Shown here: one piece after another, positions 1 through 6,836 of the stretch
Layout of the letters: each line of letters begins with the position of its first letter
Numbering within the stretch: the stretch's first letter is position 1
Origin: Myxococcota bacterium
GTDB taxonomy: Bacteria; Myxococcota_A; UBA9160; UBA6930
Assembly (NCBI GenBank): GCA_028277885.1
Contig: JANQFK010000090.1
Span: forward strand, 1 to 40,314
Length of the DNA stretch: 40,314 bases
Reading direction: 5' to 3'
The notes under the pieces: model-generated
Told to the model about the DNA's origin: nothing
Seen by the model: the letters and a program-made list of their open reading frames with translations, nothing else
Database searches by the model: none
Made by a program: the position numbers and the translations under genes

Positions 1-764
1 CCGTCATGGCGCTCGAGCGTATCCCGGCCGACATCCGCAAGGACGGCGGCGTGGCGCGCATGTCGAGCCCCAAGATGATCACCGAGATCCAGGAGCTGGT
101 CTCGATTCCGGTGATGGCCAAGTGCCGCATCGGTCACTTCGTCGAGGCGCAGATTCTCCAGGCGCTGGGCGTCGACTTCATCGACGAGAGCGAAGTGCTC
201 ACGCCGGCCGACGAGCGCCATCACATCGACAAGTTCGCGTTCGACATTCCGTTCGTGTGCGGCGCGCGCAACCTGGGCGAGGCGCTGCGCCGGGTGGGCG
301 AGGGCGCCGCGATGATCCGCACCAAGGGCGAGGCGGGCAGCGGCAACATCGTCGAGGCGGTGCGCCACCTGCGCCAGGTGTGCGGCGACATCCGCGCCCT
401 CGGCGCCCTGCGGCCCGAGGAGCGGATGGCCCGCGCCAAGGAGCTGGGCGCCCCCTACGAGCTGGTGGCGAAGGTGGCGGAGACGGGCCGCCTGCCGGTG
501 CCGAACTTCGCGGCCGGCGGCATCGCGACGCCCGCCGACGCGGCGCTCTGCATGGCGCTCGGCGCCGAGGCGGTGTTCGTGGGCTCGGGCATCTTCAAGA
601 GCCAGGACCCGCCGGCGCGCGCCAAGGCGGTGGTGCACGCCACGACCCACTGGGACGAGGCCGAGGAGGTGCTGAACGCCTCTCGCGGCCTGGCCTCGGC
701 GATGGAGGGGCTCGAGATCGGGACGATTCCCGAGGGCGAGCGCCTCGCGAACCGGGGCTGGTAG
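1..764 (+). CDS. pdxS: PdxS, pyridoxal 5'-phosphate synthase lyase subunit (5' end outside window)
   Basis: This is the synthase subunit of the DXP-independent vitamin B6 pathway. It makes PLP from ribose 5-phosphate, glyceraldehyde 3-phosphate and ammonia delivered by PdxT. The open frame runs from the left edge. The visible part aligns with Bacillus PdxS from about residue 42, so roughly 41 N-terminal residues are missing. Both functional lysines are visible: the one in VMAKCRIGH (Lys81 in B. subtilis), which forms the imine with the pentose, and the one in RTKGEAG (Lys149). The family motifs DESEVLTPADE, NFAAGGIATPADAAL and VFVGSGIFKS are intact, and the protein ends in the usual RGW. A Cys replaces the common Ala after the first lysine. 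pdxT starts 2 nt after the stop. The assignment is secure. Confidence 0.97.
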   Translation, partial: VMALERIPADIRKDGGVARMSSPKMITEIQELVSIPVMAKCRIGHFVEAQILQALGVDFIDESEVLTPADERHHIDKFAFDIPFVCGARNLGEALRRVGEGAAMIRTKGEAGSGNIVEAVRHLRQVCGDIRALGALRPEERMARAKELGAPYELVAKVAETGRLPVPNFAAGGIATPADAALCMALGAEAVFVGSGIFKSQDPPARAKAVVHATTHWDEAEEVLNASRGLASAMEGLEIGTIPEGERLANRGW

Positions 765-766
765 GC

Positions 767-1366
767 ATGCCCGCCGCGCCGCCGCGGGTCGGCGTGCTGG
801 CCATCCAGGGCGACGTGGAGGCCCACGCGCGCGCGCTCGCGCGCGTGGGCGCCACGCCCGTCCGGGTGCGGCGCGAGAAGGAGCTCGACGGCCTCGCCGC
901 CCTCGTGCTCCCCGGCGGCGAGAGCACCACCATCTCGAAGGGGCTCGCGCGCCTCGGCCTCGCCGAGCCGCTGCGCGAGTTCGCGAGCTCGGGGAGGCCC
1001 CTGCTCGGCACCTGCGCGGGCGCCATCCTGCTGGCCCGGGCGGTCGAGAACCACCCGGTCCCCACCCTGGGGCTCCTCGACCTGGTGGCGGTGCGCAACG
1101 CCTACGGGACCCAGGTGGACTCCTTCGCGGCCGAGGTCGACCCCGGGGCCGCGCACGGGCTCGACGGCCTGCGCTGCGTCTTCATCCGCGCCCCCCAGCT
1201 GCGCCATCCCGACGCCGACGTCGAGGTGCTGGCCCGGGTGGGCGGGCGCCCCGTCCTGGTGCGCCAGGGGCGGGTGCTGGCGGCCACCTTCCACCCCGAG
1301 CTGGGCGACGACCCGCGGGTCCACGCGCTGCTGCTGGAGTCGGCGGCCGGTCCCGCGGGGGCCTAG
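767..1366 (+). CDS. pdxT: PdxT, glutaminase subunit of PLP synthase
   Basis: This class I glutamine amidotransferase hydrolyses glutamine and channels the ammonia to PdxS. It is 199 residues, normal for the family. The start ATG lies 2 nt after pdxS; earlier in-frame codons run into the pdxS gene and lack family homology. Visible motifs are VGVLAIQGDVEAH at the N-terminus, LPGGESTTISK (glutamine/oxyanion region), the nucleophile Cys in GTCAGAILLA, and the catalytic His/Glu pair in TFHPEL near the C-terminus. The two genes should be co-translated as the usual 12:12 PdxS:PdxT complex. The 221-nt spacer after it separates this unit from the ribosomal operon. Confidence 0.96.
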   Translation: MPAAPPRVGVLAIQGDVEAHARALARVGATPVRVRREKELDGLAALVLPGGESTTISKGLARLGLAEPLREFASSGRPLLGTCAGAILLARAVENHPVPTLGLLDLVAVRNAYGTQVDSFAAEVDPGAAHGLDGLRCVFIRAPQLRHPDADVEVLARVGGRPVLVRQGRVLAATFHPELGDDPRVHALLLESAAGPAGA

Positions 1367-1458
1367 CCGGCCTCTCCGGCTCGGCCCGGCCGCGGCCCGG
1401 CCGCGGGCCCGGCGGGCGCTGGCAGCCCCCGTCCGGAGTGGTAAACCTCTGCGCTCTT

Positions 1459-1481
1459 GCCGGGCCGATCGTCGGCCCGGC
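1459..1481 (+). other. Strong GC stem-loop in the pdxT-rpsF spacer
   Basis: A perfect 10-bp inverted repeat (GCCGGGCCGA / TCGGCCCGGC) with a 3-nt TCG loop lies in the 221-nt gap upstream of rpsF. No T-tract follows. It could be a pdxT terminator or part of the rpsF leader. S6:S18-binding leaders are known to regulate rpsF operons in many bacteria, but I cannot show that fold here. The rest of the gap is GC-rich and holds no gene that I can support. Confidence 0.45.
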
Positions 1482-1587
1482 CGTCCACCTCGGCCTCGCG
1501 GGGTGGCGCCGGTCCCGCCCGGCGCCGCAGGTCGCGAGGCCCGGGCGCCCGGGCTCCGGCCCGCGGCCCGTTCGAGAGGAGGCCACA

Positions 1588-2133
1588 GTGCGGGAATTCG
1601 AGACCACGTTCATCGTGCAGCCGGAGATCTCCGACGAGGGGTGCCAGGCACTCTTCGACCGGATCGACGGCCTGTTCGAGCGCGCCAGCTCGGTGCGGCT
1701 CCTGTTCGACGACCAGGGCAAGCGACGCCTCGCCTACGAGGTGAACAACTTCCAGAAGGGCCGCTACGTCACCGTCAACTACTTCGACGACGGCGCCGTG
1801 GTGCCCCAGGTCGAGCGCGCCCTGCGCCTCGACGAGTCGGTGCTGCGCTTCCTCACGGTGCGGGTGGCGGACCAGGTCATCGACATCGAGGGCCGCAAGC
1901 AGGCCGCCCGCGAGGAGGAGAAGCTGCGCGCCGAGCGCGCCGCCGAGCGCGCCGCCCGCGAGGAGGAGGAGGCCAAGGCCCGGGCCGCCGCCGAGGAGGC
2001 CCGCGCGCGCCAGGCCGCCGAGGACGAGAAGGAGCGCGAGCGCGCCGCCGCCGAGGCGGGTGCAGACGACGAGGAGACGCCGGCCGCCGAGGCCGCCGAG
2101 GCCGGCGCCGCCGACGCGGGAGACGAGTCATGA
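1588..2133 (+). CDS. rpsF: Ribosomal protein S6 with long charged C-terminal tail
   Basis: S6 binds the central domain of 16S rRNA as a dimer with S18. I chose GTG 1588 because GAGAGGAGG sits just upstream at normal spacing and the protein then begins REFETTFIVQPEIS, like other S6 proteins. Residues 1-95 or so form the standard ferredoxin-like fold (KRRLAYEVNNFQKGRYVTVNYF, ERALRLDESVLRFLTVRV). The remaining 85 or so residues are a low-complexity Ala/Glu/Arg helix that ends in an acidic, Ala-rich tail. Typical S6 is 95-130 residues, so this one (181) is extended. Its TGA stop overlaps the ATG of rpsR (ATGA), which implies translational coupling. Confidence 0.95.
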   Translation: MREFETTFIVQPEISDEGCQALFDRIDGLFERASSVRLLFDDQGKRRLAYEVNNFQKGRYVTVNYFDDGAVVPQVERALRLDESVLRFLTVRVADQVIDIEGRKQAAREEEKLRAERAAERAAREEEEAKARAAAEEARARQAAEDEKERERAAAEAGADDEETPAAEAAEAGAADAGDES

Positions 2134-2666
2134 GCGAAGAGCAGAGCCAGGGAGGCGGACCGCCGTCGGGCGGAGACCGCCCGCCCCACCGCGAGGGCGG
2201 AGGGCCCGGCGGCCGACCGGGCGGAGACCGCCCGCCGCACCGCGAGGGGGGAGACCGCCCGCCGCACCGGGAGGGCGGCGGTGGCGGTGGCTTCCGCGGG
2301 GATCGTGAGGGTGGCGGCGGCGGTGGATTCCGCGGGGATCGCGAGGGTGGCGGCTACCGCCACCGCGAGCGCGGACCCATGTCGCCCAAGGCGCGGCTGC
2401 GCGCCAAGGCGCGCAAGAAGGCCCGCAAGGCGGCCAAGAAGCGCCCCAGCGCGATCCGCAAGAAGGTCTGCCGGTTCTGCGCCGACGCCAACCTCAAGAT
2501 CGAGTACAAGGACCCGAAGACGCTGCGCTACTTCATGACCGAGACGGGCAAGCTGATCCCCCAGCGCATCTCGGGCAACTGCGCCAAGCACCAGCGCCAG
2601 GTCTGCGTCGCCGTCAAGCGCGCGCGCCAGCTGGCCCTGATGCCCTACGCGCCGAGCCACATGTAA
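2130..2666 (+). CDS. rpsR: Ribosomal protein S18 with Gly/Arg repeat N-terminal extension
   Basis: S18 is the partner of S6 on the 30S platform. The first 83 or so residues are an extension of near-exact repeats: GGDRPPHREGG three times (about residues 14-24, 31-41, 40-50), then GGGGGFRGDREGG-type units twice (about 51-74). The canonical domain follows from MSPKARLRAKARKKARKAAKK. Its zinc ligands are visible as VCRFC and GNCAKH, so this is the metal-binding form. I chose ATG 2130 because it overlaps the rpsF stop and has GGGAG upstream. The internal ATG at 2379 would give a normal-length S18 but has no clear ribosome binding site. Its TAA stop overlaps the rplI ATG (TAATG). Confidence 0.94.
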   Translation: MSEEQSQGGGPPSGGDRPPHREGGGPGGRPGGDRPPHREGGDRPPHREGGGGGGFRGDREGGGGGGFRGDREGGGYRHRERGPMSPKARLRAKARKKARKAAKKRPSAIRKKVCRFCADANLKIEYKDPKTLRYFMTETGKLIPQRISGNCAKHQRQVCVAVKRARQLALMPYAPSHM

Positions 2667-3118
2667 TGGCCGGGGTGAAGCTGATCCTGCGCGAGGACGT
2701 GCCGGGCCTCGGCAACGCGGGCGAGCTGGTGACCGCGAAGCCGGGCTACGCCCGCAACTTCCTGCTCCCCCAGGGCAAGGCCCTGGTGGCCACCGAAGGC
2801 AAGGTCAACGAGCTCGAGCACCACCGGCGCGCCATCGAGGAGAAGGTCGCCAAGGAGCTCAAGGACCTGAGCGCGGCCAAGCAGGGCCTCGAGAAGCTCG
2901 AGCTGAGCATCGCCGCCCAGGCGGGCGAGGAGGGCAAGCTCTTCGGCTCGGTGACCGCCATGCAGGTGGCCGAGCTGCTCGCCGCGAAGGGCTTCGAGAT
3001 CGATCGGCGCAAGGTCGACACGCCCGCCATCAAGGAGCTGGGCGAGCACGAGGTGTCGATCAAGCTGCACCGCGAGGTCGTCGCGAAGGTCAAGTTGAAT
3101 GTGACCGCAGCGGAGTGA
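2666..3118 (+). CDS. rplI: Ribosomal protein L9
   Basis: L9 is the two-domain protein at the base of the L1 stalk of the 50S subunit. Its length of 150 residues is typical. The N-terminal 23S rRNA-binding domain shows MAGVKLILREDVPGLGNAGELVTAKPGYARNFLLPQG in order. A charged connecting helix (about residues 45-75) follows. The C-terminal domain carries GKLFGSVTAMQVAELL and ends in VKLNVTAAE. The ATG overlaps the rpsR stop, so translation of S6, S18 and L9 is coupled by three successive junctions. A 41-nt gap precedes dnaB. Confidence 0.97.
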   Translation: MAGVKLILREDVPGLGNAGELVTAKPGYARNFLLPQGKALVATEGKVNELEHHRRAIEEKVAKELKDLSAAKQGLEKLELSIAAQAGEEGKLFGSVTAMQVAELLAAKGFEIDRRKVDTPAIKELGEHEVSIKLHREVVAKVKLNVTAAE

Positions 3119-3159
3119 TAGAAGGAGAGATCGGTCCCACGACGCCTTGGGGGTGAGCA

Positions 3160-4743
3160 ATGGCGCGGGTGACCCGGGGGGGCGACGGCCCGTCCCGAGG
3201 CGATTCCAGCTCGAGCGATTTCGCGACCGGTCCCGCGAAGGGAAGGGCGGCGGGCAACGGCCGGGCCCACGGCGCCGGTCCCGAGGGTCGTGTCCCGCCC
3301 CACGACCTCACCGCCGAGAAGTCCGTGCTCTCGGCCATCCTCCTCGACAACCGCTCCCTCCTCGAGCTCGCCACCGAGGTGCGCTCCGAGGACTTCTACC
3401 ACCCCGCCCACCAGACCCTCTACGGCGCCATGGTGGCGCTCCACGACGCCCGCCAGCCCGTCGACCTCATCACCCTCGCCGACCACCTCGGCCGCGAGGC
3501 GCTGCTCGAGTCCGTCGGGGGCGAGGTCTACCTGGCCGAGATCGCCGACTTCGAGGCCACCGCCGCCAACGCGGCCCACCACGCCCGCATCGTCCACGAC
3601 AAGGCGGTCAAGCGCGGCCTGATCCGCGTGGCCACGGAGATCGTCGAGGAGGGCTACACCGAGGTGGGGCTGGCCGAGCAGCTGCTCGACTTCGCCGAGT
3701 CGCGCATCTTCGACATGAGCAAGGAGAAGGCGCGCACCACCTTCCGCAGCCTCCACGACGAGCTGCCCGACACCTTCGACTACGTCGAGCAGATCATGAA
3801 CCGGGGCGGTGGGCTCACCGGCGTTCCCACCGGCTTCACGGAGCTCGACAAGATGACCGGCGGGCTCCAGCCCGGCGAGCTCATCATCCTGGCGGCGCGG
3901 CCCAGCATGGGGAAGACCGCCCTCGCGCTGAACATCGCGCGCAACGCGGCCGTGGAGCAGAACGCCAAGGTCGCGGTGTTCTCCCTGGAGATGACCATGC
4001 GCGCCCTGGTGCTGCGCCTGCTCTCCTCGGAGGCCCAGGTCGACTTCTCGGTGTTCCGCACCTCCTACCTGCCCACGCGGGACTACAAGCGCCTCACCCA
4101 CGCCGGCGACCAGCTCTCCCGCGCCGACATCTGGATCGACGACAGCGGCGACCTCACCGTGCTCGAGATCAAGTCCAAGTGCCGCCGCCTCCACGCCGAC
4201 CGCGGCCTCGACATGGTGGTGGTGGACTACCTCCAGCTCGCTCACGCCGACGGCAAGCGCCGCGACCGCAAGGACCTCGAGATCGCGGAGATCAGCAAGG
4301 GGCTGAAGGCCCTGGCCAAGGAGCTCGAGATCCCGGTGCTGGCGCTCTCCCAGCTCAACCGCGGGCCCGAGCAGCGCGACCCGGACAAGCGCCGGCCCAT
4401 CATGGGCGACCTGCGGGAGTCCGGCGCCATCGAGCAGGACGCCGACCTGATCGCCTTCATCTACCGCGACGTCGTCTACAACAAGGACACCGAGCACCCG
4501 AACCGCGCCGAGCTGATCATCGAGAAGCAGCGCAACGGGCCCACGGGCACCGTGTTCCTGAACTTCCAGGGCCGGTTCGCGCGCTTCAACGACGAGAGCC
4601 CCATCGAGGACGGCGAGTACGGCCCGGCGCCCACCACGGGCTTCGTGGGGCCGGATGCCGGGCCGGCCCCCGGCGCGAGCCCGGCGCCGGACCCGGGCAG
4701 CGCCTTCGACGACTCGGGCTCGGCCTGGGACTCCGACTTCTAG
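3160..4743 (+). CDS. dnaB: Replicative DNA helicase DnaB
   Basis: This is the hexameric 5'-3' helicase that drives the replication fork. It is 527 residues; the family is usually 440-480. The excess comes from a low-complexity N-terminal leader of about 50 residues and a 35-residue C-terminal tail. The N-terminal domain starts at PPHDLTAEKSVLSAIL. The RecA-like ATPase has Walker A ARPSMGKTALALN (about residues 246-258), VFSLEMT, Walker B VVVDYLQL (about 353) and SQLNRGPEQR. No intein is present, although DnaB is a common intein host. The tail is Pro/Ala/Gly-rich and ends in the acidic, aromatic tip SGSAWDSDF, which resembles the SSB C-terminal tip. GGGGGTGA lies before the ATG. Its place after rplI is canonical. 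Confidence 0.97.
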   Translation: MARVTRGGDGPSRGDSSSSDFATGPAKGRAAGNGRAHGAGPEGRVPPHDLTAEKSVLSAILLDNRSLLELATEVRSEDFYHPAHQTLYGAMVALHDARQPVDLITLADHLGREALLESVGGEVYLAEIADFEATAANAAHHARIVHDKAVKRGLIRVATEIVEEGYTEVGLAEQLLDFAESRIFDMSKEKARTTFRSLHDELPDTFDYVEQIMNRGGGLTGVPTGFTELDKMTGGLQPGELIILAARPSMGKTALALNIARNAAVEQNAKVAVFSLEMTMRALVLRLLSSEAQVDFSVFRTSYLPTRDYKRLTHAGDQLSRADIWIDDSGDLTVLEIKSKCRRLHADRGLDMVVVDYLQLAHADGKRRDRKDLEIAEISKGLKALAKELEIPVLALSQLNRGPEQRDPDKRRPIMGDLRESGAIEQDADLIAFIYRDVVYNKDTEHPNRAELIIEKQRNGPTGTVFLNFQGRFARFNDESPIEDGEYGPAPTTGFVGPDAGPAPGASPAPDPGSAFDDSGSAWDSDF

Positions 4744-4744
4744 C

Positions 4745-5662
4745 GTGCCCACCCTGCGCAAGCCCCACGCCCTGCGCCCGGGCGCCACCATCGGCATCGC
4801 GGCGCCCGCCTTCGCGGTGGACGCCGAGCGCATCGAGGCCGGGGCCGAGCGCCTGCGCGCCGCCGGCTACGCGGTGCGGTTCCGCGACGACCTCACCGAG
4901 TGCCAGGGCTACCTGGCCGGCAGCGACGCGCGCCGCGCCGCCGAGCTCTCGGAGCTCGTGGGCGAGCGCGAGGTCGAGGCCATCCTGTGCGGCCGTGGTG
5001 GCTACGGCTGCCACCGCATCATGGGCTCGCTCAGCTCGGGCTCCTTCCGCCGCGCCGCCAAGCCCCTGGCGGGCTACAGCGACGTCACCACCCTGCTGCT
5101 CTGGCAGTACAAGCTCGCGGGCCTGGTCGGCATCCACGGCCCCATGCTCGACTGCGTCGGCGGACCGACGGACGAGGAGCTCGACGCCCTGCTGGCGGCG
5201 CTCACGGGCAAGGACGCCGGCGCGGTGCGCCAGGGCGTGCCCCGGGGCGGCGGCTCCGGCGAGGGGCCGCTGGTGGGCGGCTCCCTCACGCTGCTCGCGG
5301 CGAGCCTCGGGACGCCCTGGGAGGTGGAGACCGAGGGCGCGATCCTGCTCTTCGAGGACGTCGGCGAGAAGCCCTACGCGATCGACCGCCTGCTCCATCA
5401 GCTGCGCGCCGCGGGCAAGCTCGACCGCCTGGCCGGGGTCGGGGTCGGGCACCTCGTCGAGTGCGTGGATCCCAAGCGCGAGACGCCCACCGCCGAGGAC
5501 GTGATCGAGGAGATCCTCGCGCCCCTGGGCCTGCCCCTGGTCTTCGGCTTGCCCTTCGGCCACGGGCGCCCCAATCTCCCCTGGCCGATGGGGGGACGCG
5601 GCGTCCTCGACGCCGAGCGCGGCGAGCTCCACATCCTGGAGGCGGGGGTGGCCCCGGCATGA
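4745..5662 (+). CDS. ldcA: LD-carboxypeptidase, peptidase family S66 (LdcA/MccF type)
   Basis: This serine peptidase cleaves L,D bonds. LdcA removes the terminal D-Ala from murein tetrapeptides in the cytoplasm; MccF relatives cleave peptide-nucleotide antibiotics. At 305 residues it is normal length and has no signal peptide. The nucleophilic Ser is in GYSDVTTLLLWQ, the catalytic Glu in LLFEDVGEKPY and the catalytic His in LPFGHGRPN; the substrate loop GRGGYGCHRI is also present. The GTG start lies 1 nt after the dnaB stop, the first in-frame position giving a family-like N-terminus. The next gene starts inside its stop (ATGA). The nearby mpl supports the LdcA role over MccF. Confidence 0.9.
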   Translation: MPTLRKPHALRPGATIGIAAPAFAVDAERIEAGAERLRAAGYAVRFRDDLTECQGYLAGSDARRAAELSELVGEREVEAILCGRGGYGCHRIMGSLSSGSFRRAAKPLAGYSDVTTLLLWQYKLAGLVGIHGPMLDCVGGPTDEELDALLAALTGKDAGAVRQGVPRGGGSGEGPLVGGSLTLLAASLGTPWEVETEGAILLFEDVGEKPYAIDRLLHQLRAAGKLDRLAGVGVGHLVECVDPKRETPTAEDVIEEILAPLGLPLVFGLPFGHGRPNLPWPMGGRGVLDAERGELHILEAGVAPA

Positions 5663-6813
5663 GACACAGCGCGATCCGGCGCAAGCTGGGCCGGGTGGAC
5701 CGGGCTCTCGACAAGGCGATCTCCGCCTCGGAGATGCCCGGCGCCGTGGTGCTGGCGACGATGCAGCGCGAGGGCGAGTGGCTCGAGCACCTGGCGGCCC
5801 GGGGCCACGCGGTGCTGCGCCCCGAGCGCATCGCCATGGCGCGGGAGACGGTGTTCGACCTGGCCTCGCTCACCAAGGCCATGGCCACCACCAGCGCGGT
5901 GATGCTCCTCGCCGAGCAGGGCGTGCTCGACCTCGACGATCCGGTGGCCAAGCACCTGCCGGCCTTCGGGGAGCGCGACAAGGAGGCGGTGACGCTGCGC
6001 CACCTGCTCACCCACGCCTCGGGGCTCAAGCCCTGGCGCGGCTTCCACGAGCTGCTGCTCGAGCGCGAGCGCAAGAAGGGCGAGCGGCTGGTCGCCACCG
6101 CCGAGGCCCGGGAGTTCGTGCTCGACCGCATCTGCCGCTCGGCCCTGGTGCACGCGCCGGGCGAGGCCGCCGTCTACGGCGACCTCGACTTCATCGTGCT
6201 GGGCGCCGTGGTGGAGGCCCTGGCCCGCGAGCCCCTCGACGCCTTCTGCGAGGAGCGCCTGTTCAAGCCCCTGGGCCTCGAGCGCACCGGCTTCCAGCGC
6301 CTGCCCGAGGGCGGCGGCCCGCCTCCCGAGGCCGAGCGCCGCGGCATCGCGGCCACCGAGAACTGCCCCTGGCGCGGCCGCATCCTGTGGGGCGAGGTGC
6401 ACGACCCGAACGCCTTCGCGATGGGGGGCGTGGCCGGCCACGCCGGCCTGTTCGGTCCCGCCGACGACGTGATGCGCTTCGGCCGCGCGTGGCTCGACGC
6501 CTGGCACGGCCGCAGCGACGTGCTCCCTCCCGAGCGGGTGCGCGAGTTCTGCACCCGCCAGCGCCTGCCCGAGACCTCGGACTGGGCCCTCGGCTGGGAC
6601 ACCCCCACGCCGGGCAGCTCGAGCTCGGGGCGCCACTTCTCCGAGCACTCCATCGGCCACCTGGGCTTCACCGGCACCTCGCTCTGGATCGATCTCGAGC
6701 GCGAGGCGGTGGTGGTGATGCTCACGAACCGCGTCCACCTGGTCGCGAAGCGCAGCAAGTTCACGCTGCGGCCCCAGATCCACGACCTGCTCATCGAGGG
6801 CTTCACGGCCTAG
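5659..6813 (+). CDS. Serine hydrolase of the beta-lactamase / class C PBP family, apparently cytosolic
   Basis: This 384-residue protein has the penicillin-binding fold. The SxxK motif is SLTK (about residue 74), followed by the TLRHLLTHASGL signature. The second motif reads YGD where class C enzymes have YxN. The third is HLGFTG, with H in place of the K of KTG. The Y-x-D/H-x-G combination is more typical of esterase or peptidase relatives than of true beta-lactamases, so I would not call it a resistance gene. No signal peptide is visible (it begins MRHSAIRRKLGRVDRAL), which is unusual for this fold. It sits between an LD-carboxypeptidase and mpl, overlapping the former, so a role on recycled muropeptides is plausible but inferred. 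Confidence 0.85.
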   Translation: MRHSAIRRKLGRVDRALDKAISASEMPGAVVLATMQREGEWLEHLAARGHAVLRPERIAMARETVFDLASLTKAMATTSAVMLLAEQGVLDLDDPVAKHLPAFGERDKEAVTLRHLLTHASGLKPWRGFHELLLERERKKGERLVATAEAREFVLDRICRSALVHAPGEAAVYGDLDFIVLGAVVEALAREPLDAFCEERLFKPLGLERTGFQRLPEGGGPPPEAERRGIAATENCPWRGRILWGEVHDPNAFAMGGVAGHAGLFGPADDVMRFGRAWLDAWHGRSDVLPPERVREFCTRQRLPETSDWALGWDTPTPGSSSSGRHFSEHSIGHLGFTGTSLWIDLEREAVVVMLTNRVHLVAKRSKFTLRPQIHDLLIEGFTA

Positions 6814-6836
6814 CCGAGCCGGCCGATACGGTTGCC

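Noticed and set aside
1367..1587. A confident S6:S18-binding regulatory leader before rpsF
   Set aside because: A strong stem-loop is present, but I could not identify the conserved features of that motif; it is reported only as a hairpin.
3160..4743. An intein in dnaB
   Set aside because: The helicase motifs are continuous; no insertion or splicing-type Cys/His-Asn junction interrupts them.
2746..4833. A 695-codon open frame on minus opposite rplI and dnaB
   Set aside because: It is antisense to two secure genes. Long antisense frames are expected at this GC content, because G/C in third positions removes stops. It has no recognisable motif.
5659..6813. Calling the SLTK protein an antibiotic-resistance beta-lactamase
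   Set aside because: It lacks the YxN and KTG motifs, has no signal peptide, and is linked to cell-wall recycling genes.
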